From a bacterium (lineage in GTDB: Bacteria > Patescibacteriota > Saccharimonadia > Saccharimonadales > UBA4665): 64,000 bases of DNA. The notes beneath the pieces are model-generated. The model was not told the origin of the DNA. It was given only the letters and a program-made list of their open reading frames with translations, and ran no database searches. Shown piece after piece: positions 20,589-30,578 of this stretch (position 1 is its first letter; each line of letters begins with the position of its first letter). The stretch lies in the NCBI GenBank assembly GCA_021799575.1, contig JAJZAD010000006.1:1-64000 (forward strand). Direction: 5' to 3'. A program made the position numbers and the translations under genes.

Positions 20589-23402
20589 TTATCTTAACAT
20601 GTGCTTTAAAAATTGGCCGGTGTAGCTTTTATTGTTTTCAGCCACTTCTTCGGGAGTTCCACTGGCTACCACTGTCCCGCCCGCGTCCCCTCCTTCCGGT
20701 CCCATGTCGATGATGTAGTCGGCGTTCTTAATCACATCAAGATTGTGTTCGATTACGATCATGCTGTTGCCGGCATTAACTAAAGCATGCAGCATATTTA
20801 GCAGCTTATCGACATCCGCCATATGCAATCCTGTGGTTGGTTCGTCAAGAATATATAAGGTGCGTCCGGTGGCACGGCGGCTCAATTCATGTGCAAGTTT
20901 AATCCTTTGGGCCTCACCGCCGCTTAAAGTTGTAGCCGGTTGGCCTAGAGTTATGTAACCTAATCCGACGTCAACTAAAGTTTGCAGTTTACGGCTAATA
21001 AGGGGTTGGTTAGCGAAAAAACTTAACGCCTGGTCGCATGTCATGGCCAGTACTTCGCTTATATCTTTGCCTTTGTAGTGAACTTCCAGAGCTTCCCTAT
21101 TGTAACGTTTACCCTTGCAGACTTCACAAGGTACATATACGTCCGGCAAAAAGTGCATTTCGATTTTAATAATTCCATCACCATGGCAATTTTCGCAACG
21201 TCCTCCCTTGACGTTAAAACTGAACCTTCCGGCGCTGTAACCCAAAACCCTAGCCTCAGGCAAAGAGGCAAAAAGTTCCCGGATCGGGGTAAATAATCCA
21301 GTATACGTAGCCGGGTTGGATCGCGGTGTCCGGCCTATCGGACTCTGATCGATAATTACCGCCTTATCTAAATTCTTAACTCCCTCTATATCGTCGTGAA
21401 GGCCCACGGACGTATTGGCACGGTTTAACCTTGCTAACAATTCTTGGGCTAGAATATCGTTAATTAAAGAAGATTTACCGGAACCGCTAACACCGGTTAT
21501 TACCACTAATCCGCCCAGAGGAATCGATACGTCGATGTTTTTTAAATTATTCTCCTTCGCCCCCTTGATTACCAGAGTTTTACCATTGCCCCGACGTCTG
21601 GTTTTAGGAACCGGAATTTGCTTTTTGTGAGCTAAATAATCTGCGGTTATACCCTTTCCTTGCTTTTCGACCTGATCCGGAGTTCCTTCGGCAATCACTT
21701 CTCCCCCGTGTATACCGGCCCCTGGACCGATATCCAACAGCCAATCAGCGCTGCGGATTGTTTCTTCGTCGTGCTCAACTACAATCACCGAATTACCCAA
21801 ACTTCTAAGCCTCTTAAGGGTTTCAATTAATCGAGCGTTATCCCGTTGGTGCAAGCCGATGCTGGGTTCGTCGAGTACGTACAGCACTCCCATCAGTCCG
21901 GAACCGATTTGGGTCGCTAGGCGGATACGCTGCGCTTCTCCTCCGCTAAGCGTAGTGGCGCTCCTAAGTAAAGTCAAATAGTCCAGTCCTACGTCAACCA
22001 GAAACTGCAAGCGGGCGGAAATTTCTTTTAAGATCATCTTCGCTATATACGCTTCGGTAGGATTCAGCTGAAGCTTATTTACCCAAGCATAGGCTTCGTT
22101 GATAGAGAGCTGGCATACGTCCATAATTGAAGCGCCGTTTACAGTTATAGCTAGAACTTCTGGTTTAAGCCGCAAGCCGTTACATTTATAGCAAGGTCGT
22201 TCCTGCATAAACCTTTCAATATCACGCCGAATAAAATCACTTTCGGTTTCTCTGTAACGACGTTCAAGGTTCGGTATAACACCCTCGTAAGTGGTTTCGA
22301 AGCTATGTCCGGAAGATAAACGTATTCTATAGGTCTCATCTCCGGTTCCGTAGAGAATCAGCTTCAATTGCTGGTCTGACAACTCTCCGGTCGGAACGTG
22401 CAAAGAAAAATGGTGTCTTAGAGCGACGGCCTCAAGTTTTTTCATGTACCAGTTATCTACATTAATCCGGTTATAGGGTCTAATAGCGCCTTCAGCAATA
22501 GTCAGATTACCGTTAGGAATTACTAGCTTGGGATCTACTTCCATTCTCGACCCAATGCCGGTACATACCGGACAGGCACCATGGGGAGCGTTAAAGCTAA
22601 AGGTCCTCGGTTCCAGTTCCGGTATAACAATCTCCGGATGATTCGGACAGGCATACCGCAAGCTATAAGATGTGACCTGGTTGCTATCGGCATTTAAGAC
22701 GTATACATCGCCATCGGTCAAGTCCAATGCCTGCTCTACACTTTGCACCAGCCGGTTATGGCTGTCAGCATCGTTTACCAACCTGTCGACGACAATCTCT
22801 ATATTGTGCCTGAGATTTTTGTCCAGTGAAGGAAACTCATCCAATGCGTAGATAACACCGTCAACTCTGACCCGGGCAAATCCGGCGCGTATATACTTTT
22901 CAGATATATGTTCAAACGCCCCCTTTTTATCAGTGACGATCGGTGCCAGAATAACAATCCTTTGATCCTTAAAGAATTGGGTTATTTGGCCTAATATACC
23001 TTCTATACTACGTCTCTCTACTACTACACCGTCAACCGGACAGTGAGGTATGCCAATCCGGGCAAATAATAAGCGAAGATAATCGTAGATCTCGGTTACC
23101 GTTGCCACCGTAGATCGCGGGTTACGGCTGGTAGATTTCTGATCTATAGATATAGCCGGGCTTAAACCGTCAATTTGATCTACATCCGGTTTTTCCATCA
23201 AACCCAAAAACTGACGTGCATAAGCGCTAAGGCTTTCAACATACCGGCGCTGCCCTTCAGCATAAATGGTGTCAAAAGCCAGAGATGATTTCCCCGACCC
23301 GGACAATCCCGTAATAACCACCAGTTTGTTTCTGGGTATTACTACGTCGATGTTTTTTAAATTGTGCTCGCGCGCGCCTTGCACCCTAATAAAGTCGGCC
23401 AC
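20589..23402 (-). CDS. uvrA: excinuclease ABC subunit A
   Basis: 937 aa; two ABC ATPase cores ([27 protein letters not shown]), zinc fingers, LSGGEAQRI. Confidence 0.98.
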   Translation of the reverse strand: MADFIRVQGAREHNLKNIDVVIPRNKLVVITGLSGSGKSSLAFDTIYAEGQRRYVESLSAYARQFLGLMEKPDVDQIDGLSPAISIDQKSTSRNPRSTVATVTEIYDYLRLLFARIGIPHCPVDGVVVERRSIEGILGQITQFFKDQRIVILAPIVTDKKGAFEHISEKYIRAGFARVRVDGVIYALDEFPSLDKNLRHNIEIVVDRLVNDADSHNRLVQSVEQALDLTDGDVYVLNADSNQVTSYSLRYACPNHPEIVIPELEPRTFSFNAPHGACPVCTGIGSRMEVDPKLVIPNGNLTIAEGAIRPYNRINVDNWYMKKLEAVALRHHFSLHVPTGELSDQQLKLILYGTGDETYRIRLSSGHSFETTYEGVIPNLERRYRETESDFIRRDIERFMQERPCYKCNGLRLKPEVLAITVNGASIMDVCQLSINEAYAWVNKLQLNPTEAYIAKMILKEISARLQFLVDVGLDYLTLLRSATTLSGGEAQRIRLATQIGSGLMGVLYVLDEPSIGLHQRDNARLIETLKRLRSLGNSVIVVEHDEETIRSADWLLDIGPGAGIHGGEVIAEGTPDQVEKQGKGITADYLAHKKQIPVPKTRRRGNGKTLVIKGAKENNLKNIDVSIPLGGLVVITGVSGSGKSSLINDILAQELLARLNRANTSVGLHDDIEGVKNLDKAVIIDQSPIGRTPRSNPATYTGLFTPIRELFASLPEARVLGYSAGRFSFNVKGGRCENCHGDGIIKIEMHFLPDVYVPCEVCKGKRYNREALEVHYKGKDISEVLAMTCDQALSFFANQPLISRKLQTLVDVGLGYITLGQPATTLSGGEAQRIKLAHELSRRATGRTLYILDEPTTGLHMADVDKLLNMLHALVNAGNSMIVIEHNLDVIKNADYIIDMGPEGGDAGGTVVASGTPEEVAENNKSYTGQFLKHMLR

Positions 23403-23681
23403 TTAATTCCAAGTTCCCTTTTTAAATTCAAAGCTTGGCTATTATACGCCAAAGTCGTATCTTTTACCACTGTTTAAACAGTGCTTTTTTAGTTTAGCTG
23501 TCGGAAGTCGGGTGACTGGCCTTTGGCAGTATAAGCCTAGGCTTTTAGGGAGCTGCCAGCTCCGGCGTATAAATGACCCGAATAATTAACGTGTTAATAT
23601 GAAGATGGTATATCAGCTCAGGCACAACGGAGTTAACGGATTTAGAATTAATCAGCTTGTAGGTCTGGCTATAAATTATTT

Positions 23682-24305
23682 ATGACTGAACAATCTACAC
23701 AACACAATGTTGAACCATTCTCCGGTTCGGCTTCCGAACTTAAAAGCCGTCTGACAGACCGGGCAAGTGAGGCGGCATATATAGGAATGGTGTTGCTGGA
23801 ATTATCTCCGGCTAACTATGCCGCCGGTGTTGCTGTTCAGGGAGCATTCGGCGATCCGGTATTAAGCGTGGCTGCTTTTACAGGAGCTACTTTAATAAGT
23901 GAGGTCGCAGGTGCAATCGGTTCCGTGCCGGTATTGAAATCCGATTTGGCCCACCGACCAATAGCTTGGTCGAGGCGCAAGTTGGACAAGCTTGGCGGTG
24001 ATACTATTAAAACCGGAGCGTTAACCGATTTGCTGATTGGTTTGGCGGCCGGAACTGTGGCCTTAAACGTTGCAAAAGAAATCCAGGATCCTAATCGTCA
24101 GCAAAAACCGAGTATTGTTTACGGAGTAAGAATGGCGTTAGGCATAACCGCCGTTTCCGGTATTGGCAGCTGGTTTGCCGCGGAAGGTCTTTACCACCCA
24201 ACTACCGAGAACGAACTATTGGCCGGTGGTGTTTTAAGCGCCGTATTCGGCCTGAAAGTACTCACAAAACGGCTCTTGGGCAAGATTAAGCCGAGTACCG
24301 ATTAG
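23682..24305 (+). CDS. hypothetical membrane protein
   Basis: 207 aa ORF with hydrophobic helices; no family recognised. Confidence 0.65.
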   Translation: MTEQSTQHNVEPFSGSASELKSRLTDRASEAAYIGMVLLELSPANYAAGVAVQGAFGDPVLSVAAFTGATLISEVAGAIGSVPVLKSDLAHRPIAWSRRKLDKLGGDTIKTGALTDLLIGLAAGTVALNVAKEIQDPNRQQKPSIVYGVRMALGITAVSGIGSWFAAEGLYHPTTENELLAGGVLSAVFGLKVLTKRLLGKIKPSTD

Positions 24306-24785
24306 TAAATGTCCTAAAAAAAGTGATTTTTAAGGTTTTAGTTGATTTACAGCAGATAAAAAGTCGGCGTCTTAAGAAGTTTGGTCCGCTTGTGCCAATG
24401 ATCCTGCGGTTAATAATCCTAACTTTTCCGATTTTCCCAGTTTCGACAATATTAAGGTGTTTACCAAATTGATGAGCCTGCCTAAAGAACCAGCCGGGAG
24501 TTGTGCGGTTGAAACCTTATTAAGTCACTCATCCCTAACAAATGTTTAATAACAACGATCTCATTTTTTTGAATGTTATTCTGTTAGCAAACAAGCCAGT
24601 GTTGAAACCATAGGTTTTTACGTCACTGCTATCTAGTGCAGCCTTCAAATATTACCGGCTAAAGCCGATTTGATACTGCTTATATGCCGGCAACATAAGC
24701 ATTATATATCTTATTATTGACTGTTTCACAATTTAGTTGTATATTTTTGTTAAATTTCTCCGGGTTTTTTGAAACGGTTAAAATT

Positions 24786-25103
24786 ATGAATTATCTGATT
24801 AATTTAGGTCTGAGTATTGGTATTGAAATGGGGTTCGCACTTTGGTGCACCATGCTTTTTGTTGTCCTTTTAATTTTTATCTTGTTGTACGTTCCTAAAA
24901 GCAGAACCTTTTTATTGAGTCTTATCAGGTCAGCTGCTAAAGACTTCGAACCTAGAAGTAGAAAACTGTACCTGTTAGTCCAGAACGTAACTAGCGGGAA
25001 TCAAGGACTCCCCGTACAACTTGAGATCTTCCAGCAAAACTTGATCGTGCGCGCTCGTATGCGTTGCCGCGAGTTGTTCAATACGTTTAAAATACATCGC
25101 TAG
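24786..25103 (+). CDS. hypothetical small membrane protein
   Basis: ORF track 24717..25103; likely start MNYLINLG; single N-terminal hydrophobic region; 3' end overlaps sbcB antisense. Confidence 0.4.
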   Translation: MNYLINLGLSIGIEMGFALWCTMLFVVLLIFILLYVPKSRTFLLSLIRSAAKDFEPRSRKLYLLVQNVTSGNQGLPVQLEIFQQNLIVRARMRCRELFNTFKIHR

Positions 25104-26438
25104 ACGGGATTTATCTCCACCGTTAAATAAGCGCTTGGTCAAATAATCTTCCCACCCTTTACGCTCAGAATCGGTAAGCTGGGATTTAAAATTACGCGCC
25201 AGAAACAGACTGCAGAGGCTTTTAAGCCTGGAATCGTGAAACCGGTTCCTAAATTGGCGGATTTGTTCCGGATTTTCATTGGTGTGTAATTCGGTAATCA
25301 GTTTCTTATCCTCTCTAGTATAAAAGCTGCTGTATAACTGCGTGTCCGTAGTCGATGCGCGTTTGGTTTGTTTCGTTTGATATTCTTGATCTAGTATTTC
25401 AACAACTCTAAGCAGTCTGACGCCAAATTGCTGGCCGGCTTGGCTTTTGATTAGTCGATAGTGTTGTTCAACCTTAGCCATATCTAACTTTAATCTATCG
25501 GCGTCGGTTTTAAGTTTCATAACCTTTAACGGCGCTATTGCTGGACAACGGTTGAACTTTAAGGTTTTTATCGGCAGAGGCGGATCGTCTTCGCTGCGGT
25601 CTTCAATGAAGCGCCATGCGTTAGTCAGCTCGGAGACGTTTTTACCGAGCCAGGGAAGAGGATCGTATCTTAGATCGTAAACCAGGGATGCATCGGTTAC
25701 CGGATGGCTTACTAAATTGACTACCACTGTGGTATGTAACATGGACGACGGGTAATGCGCTGAGGTATAGATAAACGGTTTATCGGCATTCACTAGTTTT
25801 GCCACCTGTTCTTTTGTGCGCAGCTTGAATAGATAGTCGTACAGTTTAGGCTGGGTTTTTTTAACTAACTTGGCCAGAGCGATGGACGCCATAACGTCGG
25901 AATATGCATCGTGAGCAGAAACATGCACTAAGTTATTAGCAGCCGCCAGGTCTTCTAGCCGATTAATAACCTTACCGGTTCGTGTGTTAAACGGCCAGCT
26001 AATGCCCTCGGGCCTCAAAGCACGCGTCATTCTGACGACGTCTAATAGGTCCCAGCGCGAATTATTATGTTCCCAGCTCCAAGCGAACGGATCATACAAA
26101 TTTCGATAATTTAGGTAGCGCATAAATTCATCGTCAAAACGTACATTATTAAATCCTACGAAGGTCGTATCGGGTAAAGCCACGCGAGCATAAAATTCAC
26201 GTAGGAATTCTGCCTCGCTTAGCCCTTCAAGAATCGTTTGTTGGGGGGTAATACCGTGAATGAGAATCGCGTCAGGATCAGGTAGTACGTCTTCGCTGAG
26301 TCGGATAAGATAATTAACGGGTTCTTCGATCGGATTAAGTTCGTAATCGGTACGCTGGCCGGCAAATTGCATTATCCGAGCTGAATCGGGGCGTAAGCCT
26401 GAAGTTTCAAGATCATAGAAAAATAGCGTGGGACCCAT
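24975..26438 (-). CDS. sbcB: exodeoxyribonuclease I
   Basis: 487 aa; DEDD exonuclease motifs (FFYDLETSGLRP, FVGFNNVRFDDEFMR, HDAYSDVMAS) with ExoI C-terminal region. Confidence 0.93.
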   Translation of the reverse strand: MGPTLFFYDLETSGLRPDSARIMQFAGQRTDYELNPIEEPVNYLIRLSEDVLPDPDAILIHGITPQQTILEGLSEAEFLREFYARVALPDTTFVGFNNVRFDDEFMRYLNYRNLYDPFAWSWEHNNSRWDLLDVVRMTRALRPEGISWPFNTRTGKVINRLEDLAAANNLVHVSAHDAYSDVMASIALAKLVKKTQPKLYDYLFKLRTKEQVAKLVNADKPFIYTSAHYPSSMLHTTVVVNLVSHPVTDASLVYDLRYDPLPWLGKNVSELTNAWRFIEDRSEDDPPLPIKTLKFNRCPAIAPLKVMKLKTDADRLKLDMAKVEQHYRLIKSQAGQQFGVRLLRVVEILDQEYQTKQTKRASTTDTQLYSSFYTREDKKLITELHTNENPEQIRQFRNRFHDSRLKSLCSLFLARNFKSQLTDSERKGWEDYLTKRLFNGGDKSRLAMYFKRIEQLAATHTSAHDQVLLEDLKLYGESLIPASYVLD

Positions 26439-26441
26439 AAG

Positions 26442-27719
26442 CTAAAAGATAATCGTGCCTTCGCCGGCAACGTCTATCTTATCCCCCGGTTTTATGCCCA
26501 GTTTAATCAAGTTATTAACTATTCCTTTCTTCTTCAGAATGTCCAGCATCCGTTCGACGGCCTCATTGTTATTAAAATCGGTGCGCAGGGCAAACCTTTT
26601 GATTGACTGTCCCTCGACCGTAAAATGATCGCCTTGTTTTTTAACTGTCCAAGAAGATGAATCTGCCGGTAAACTGAATTCGAACAACTCAGCTTCTTTA
26701 GAACGGTTACGTACAAAATCCGACTTATCCTTGGCGGTTTTAGCACACCTTACCAGGGCTTGAAGCCCAAGACCGCTTTTGGCGGAAATGAGTAGAATCT
26801 TAGTCGATTTGGGTTTTACTACCTGTCTTAAGGAGAATAATAGACTGGAGGATTGTTCTCCGTCTATGCCTTCGGCTTTGTTGATAACCACTACTTCGGG
26901 ACGTTTAGACAACTCTTTGCTATAGGCTGACAATTCATTCCTGATGGTCAGATAGGCTGCAGCAATATCCGGAACATAAGCGTCGATAACATGCACTATT
27001 ACGGAAGTCCGTTCGATATGCCGCAGAAAATCGTGACCCAGGCCTTTACCTTTAGCCGCACCTTCAATCAAGCCGGGTATATCCGCAAACAACAGGCTGT
27101 TTTGGCTATCGATATCGACAACGCCGACCGAAGGATGAAGTGTGGTGAACGGATAGTCCGCGACTTTGGGGCGAGCATTACTTAACGCTCCGAGCAAAGT
27201 GGACTTACCGGCATTAGGTAGTCCAACTAATCCTACGTCGGCCAGCAGTTTAAGTTCAAGACTTAAGGTCATCTGCTCACCGGGCTCGCCTTTTTCGGCG
27301 AAATTAGGGGCTTGCCTGGTCGAACTGACGAAATGCGCGTTACCATATCCCCCTCTGCCACCTAAGGCCACGACTGCTCTTTGACCGGTTTTGACTAAGT
27401 CGGCTACAACTTTGCCTGAACTGCTGTTTTTAGCTTCCGTTCCAACCGGCACGTCAATAATAAGATCATGTCCGTTTTTACCGTGTTTCTTCTTGTTAGC
27501 CCCGGGCATACCTGATTCGGCTTTAAGTACTTTGCTATGACGGAACGCTGCCAGGCTGTTTTGATTACTACTGGCCAGTAGAATAACATCTCCGCCTTTA
27601 CCGCCGTTACCCCCGTCAGGACCGCCCTTGGCTATAAATTTCTCACGCCGAAAACTTAAACAGCCGTCACCGCCCTTACCAGCCCGAATACTTATTTCTG
27701 CTTGATCGATAAAGTTCAT
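26442..27719 (-). CDS. obgE: GTPase Obg/CgtA
   Basis: 425 aa; glycine-rich Obg N-domain, G domain (GLPNAGKSTLL), OCT C-terminal domain. Confidence 0.97.
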   Translation of the reverse strand: MNFIDQAEISIRAGKGGDGCLSFRREKFIAKGGPDGGNGGKGGDVILLASSNQNSLAAFRHSKVLKAESGMPGANKKKHGKNGHDLIIDVPVGTEAKNSSSGKVVADLVKTGQRAVVALGGRGGYGNAHFVSSTRQAPNFAEKGEPGEQMTLSLELKLLADVGLVGLPNAGKSTLLGALSNARPKVADYPFTTLHPSVGVVDIDSQNSLLFADIPGLIEGAAKGKGLGHDFLRHIERTSVIVHVIDAYVPDIAAAYLTIRNELSAYSKELSKRPEVVVINKAEGIDGEQSSSLLFSLRQVVKPKSTKILLISAKSGLGLQALVRCAKTAKDKSDFVRNRSKEAELFEFSLPADSSSWTVKKQGDHFTVEGQSIKRFALRTDFNNNEAVERMLDILKKKGIVNNLIKLGIKPGDKIDVAGEGTIIF

Positions 27720-27800
27720 GTTTTTATGCTCTCATATTAAATTGCTTAAGTAACGAAGGAGGCGCTTAACGAAACTGGGCAACCGTAATAGTTACAGGCA

Positions 27801-28916
27801 TCAATAAATATATACTAGACCGGCACTAGGAACTACCCTAGTGTCTACTATGTCCCAGCCGATATAGTTCATTTCGCTGATTGTGATTGTGCCATTAGCG
27901 TGGACAGCTGTAACATATGCAACGTGGCCGTAACCGACCGTGGACATTACTACCGCCGCTCCTACCGCGGGAGTTGTTCCTACCGGAAGACCGAAAGCTT
28001 CAGCCCTTATTCCCCAGGTGGCAGCATTGCCTAAATCCGTAGGCAGAGGATGACCCGCCTGAGCCCTTAGTTCGGCTACCCAATATGTACATTCACCGTA
28101 GTCGTATCCGTTGTAACCGTATAGCGGCACTGATCCCCAGACGTAGTCGGAGGCATAGGCAGAAGCCGGAGATACTTCCGTACCTCCGGGTATGATAATC
28201 CGCTCGCCAGGATATATACCTTTAATTTCAGCATCGTTATACGCTACGATCAGGGATTCGTTGGCACTGAATTTGCTAGCCAAAGATGCCGGAGTATCTC
28301 CGGGTTTCACCGTATATACAATGCCGTTAATGGGCGGGATTAGTAGTTTTACGCCAGGAGCAATATAGTTACCGACGATATTATTCGACCACATAATACT
28401 ATTGGGGGAAAGGTTAAATTTTTGCGCGATTGAATTCACACTATCACCCGGTTGAACGATATATGTTTTTATGTCTTTATTGGACACGTAATCGGTCGCT
28501 ACCACTTGCGGTTTGGAAATAACGCTGTTATTAGAAGGAGCAACCGATAATAACGCGATTTCGCTATCCGCCTGGTTTGCTATGGCCGTAGTTTCGGGCA
28601 GGTTATCCAGCCGGGCAACGGTAAGAGCAATCGAGGCGGAAGCAAGTTGATCGAGAGGGTTTATGATGCCAGACGGGTTGTTCGTATTCTGGTCGCTACC
28701 GAGCTTGGGTATCGCAGTGCCACTACCGGATGCGTTAGTAATAAAAACAATAACTAAAATAAGCAGAATAATGTCACCTGCTATAATCGCTGTCTTAATT
28801 AGGCGACGTCTGGTTAAGTGCAGACTACGTGCTAAAAACGACAGCTCTTTAGCCGAATCATCATCAAAAGGCGAAGTGTTTAAACTGAGACTACGGGAAG
28901 AAATAGTTTTATTTAT
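27801..28916 (-). CDS. membrane-anchored LysM-CHAP peptidoglycan hydrolase
   Basis: ORF track starts at GTG 28505 (234 aa: two LysM, C-terminal CHAP with GECTYWVAE and GHVAYV); frame stays open upstream to TAG at 28925-28923 and encodes a TM segment; AAGGAG at 28931-28926 sits 9 nt before an in-frame ATA at 28916. Confidence 0.75.
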   Translation of the reverse strand: MNKTISSRSLSLNTSPFDDDSAKELSFLARSLHLTRRRLIKTAIIAGDIILLILVIVFITNASGSGTAIPKLGSDQNTNNPSGIINPLDQLASASIALTVARLDNLPETTAIANQADSEIALLSVAPSNNSVISKPQVVATDYVSNKDIKTYIVQPGDSVNSIAQKFNLSPNSIMWSNNIVGNYIAPGVKLLIPPINGIVYTVKPGDTPASLASKFSANESLIVAYNDAEIKGIYPGERIIIPGGTEVSPASAYASDYVWGSVPLYGYNGYDYGECTYWVAELRAQAGHPLPTDLGNAATWGIRAEAFGLPVGTTPAVGAAVVMSTVGYGHVAYVTAVHANGTITISEMNYIGWDIVDTRVVPSAGLVYIY

Positions 28917-29092
28917 AGCTAACTACTCCTTAAAAGTCGCATCAATCGAGATTATGTAATATGCTTTGTAGCGACAAGCTAATTTTAGCAAAAGCCGCTA
29001 ATTCGATCTAGTTTGTTGTTAAGACGTATAGGTCCCTAAATCTATCAAGCAACGTTTTATTACGTTCTTAACCGACTGATAGGCAGCTTTAA

Positions 29093-30145
29093 TTATGGTT
29101 CTTGGCAAAGTTTATGGCAATATGCCGCCACATCAGCGTTATGTTGAGCTAAAGTTTGCTCAAAGTATGTTACTCCGTTGTCTCCGGTGACAAAGTATAA
29201 CCATTGGGTATGAGCCGGATTGGCCACCGCGTTTAATGCCGCCTGACTGACAGTACCTATAGGAGTAGGCGGCAATCCGGTATGGATCAGGGTGTTATAT
29301 GGCGAGTCATAGCTAAGGGATGGCGCGTGACCGGCTGCGATTGCACCATAATTAGCCGTTACATCCGAGCCTAAGGGAGTACCCGAAGCTAAGCGGGTTA
29401 AAAATACCTGGGCGGCTTGAGACATATCCGTAGGTTTGTTGACTTCTTGCTGAATAATTGATGCCAGCGTTATTGCCTGATAAACACTTAATCCTTCCTT
29501 GGCAAAAGCGGCTTGAAACGACGGTGTTATGTTCTGTCCCATTTCCGTTAATGATTCCCGGATAATTTGGCTGGGTTGAGTGGTCGATGTCTTGTCGAAC
29601 GTATCGGGATAGAGCAGTCCCTCAAGGGTATTAACGCTGGAGGGTTTATCTGCAATAATCGGTAGATTTGCATAATTGGCGGGGTTTAGGGCGGCACTTA
29701 CTGCTTGAGGCTTAAATCCGTCGTTAATTAACGAATCTTGGATTTGGGCGATAGTCTTGCCTGGCAGAATCGTAACTTGCCCTTCAGCTACATGCCCGGA
29801 GGCAATAATTGACGCGATCTGTTGCAAACTGTAACTTGGCGATAAAGCAAACGTTCCTGCTTCAAGTTTAGTATTAAGCCCAGCGCTATGCACATACCAT
29901 TCGAAAACCCATGGCGAACTGATAAGGCCGTAGGAGCTCAGCATATTTCCTATTTGCGAAACGGTAGCTCCGTTCGGGACCGTAAAGATAACCGTTTTCG
30001 GATTATTGCTGGCCGGCTTCAGGTTGGCGAAATAATATTGTCTGACACCTATGACCGCTCCGACTAACAACAACAAGGAAACAATAGCTATAATCCATAA
30101 CTTACGCGGTATTCTGTGCACACCATGTGTCATAGCACTACTCAA
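29093..30145 (-). CDS. mltG: endolytic murein transglycosylase MltG
   Basis: 350 aa; N-terminal TM, YceG-like domain, ASIIQQEVN and PYNTLIHTGLPPTPIGTVS. Confidence 0.95.
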   Translation of the reverse strand: MSSAMTHGVHRIPRKLWIIAIVSLLLLVGAVIGVRQYYFANLKPASNNPKTVIFTVPNGATVSQIGNMLSSYGLISSPWVFEWYVHSAGLNTKLEAGTFALSPSYSLQQIASIIASGHVAEGQVTILPGKTIAQIQDSLINDGFKPQAVSAALNPANYANLPIIADKPSSVNTLEGLLYPDTFDKTSTTQPSQIIRESLTEMGQNITPSFQAAFAKEGLSVYQAITLASIIQQEVNKPTDMSQAAQVFLTRLASGTPLGSDVTANYGAIAAGHAPSLSYDSPYNTLIHTGLPPTPIGTVSQAALNAVANPAHTQWLYFVTGDNGVTYFEQTLAQHNADVAAYCHKLCQEP

Positions 30146-30566
30146 TCATTCCTCCGTTTTTTCGTTCGGTGAGAAAATCTTCCAAGATGTACACCGCACT
30201 TAAGGCATCAACATCTTTTTTTGTGAACATCTTTTTTTTAGCCTCCAGTTCGGCTTTCGCCTTAAGTGAGGTAGCTGCTTCGTCCTGCAAATATATTTTG
30301 ATACCCAGTTTATTTTCAAGATCCTTGACAGACTGACTGGTGAAAAGCGTTTGCTTAGTACTGTTCCCGTTAAGCGATCTGGGCCTTCCGGCTACAATAA
30401 ACTTAACGTTTTCGGTTTCAATAATGTCTTTCAAACCGTCGCTAAGTTTAGGATCGTTAGCCAGAGTCGTAAGCGGTGCGGGTATACCGTCCGGCCAGAT
30501 AGCTATAGCAACACCGACCCTAACCGTTCCTATATCCAGTCCTAATACGGACGAGCTTTCGTTCAT
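30138..30566 (-). CDS. ruvX: Holliday junction resolvase-like RuvX/YqgF
   Basis: 142 aa; VLGLDIGTVRVGVAIA, VAGRPRSLNG, DEAATSLKA. Confidence 0.94.
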   Translation of the reverse strand: MNESSSVLGLDIGTVRVGVAIAIWPDGIPAPLTTLANDPKLSDGLKDIIETENVKFIVAGRPRSLNGNSTKQTLFTSQSVKDLENKLGIKIYLQDEAATSLKAKAELEAKKKMFTKKDVDALSAVYILEDFLTERKNGGMIE

Positions 30567-30578
30567 AAAGCTTAATTG

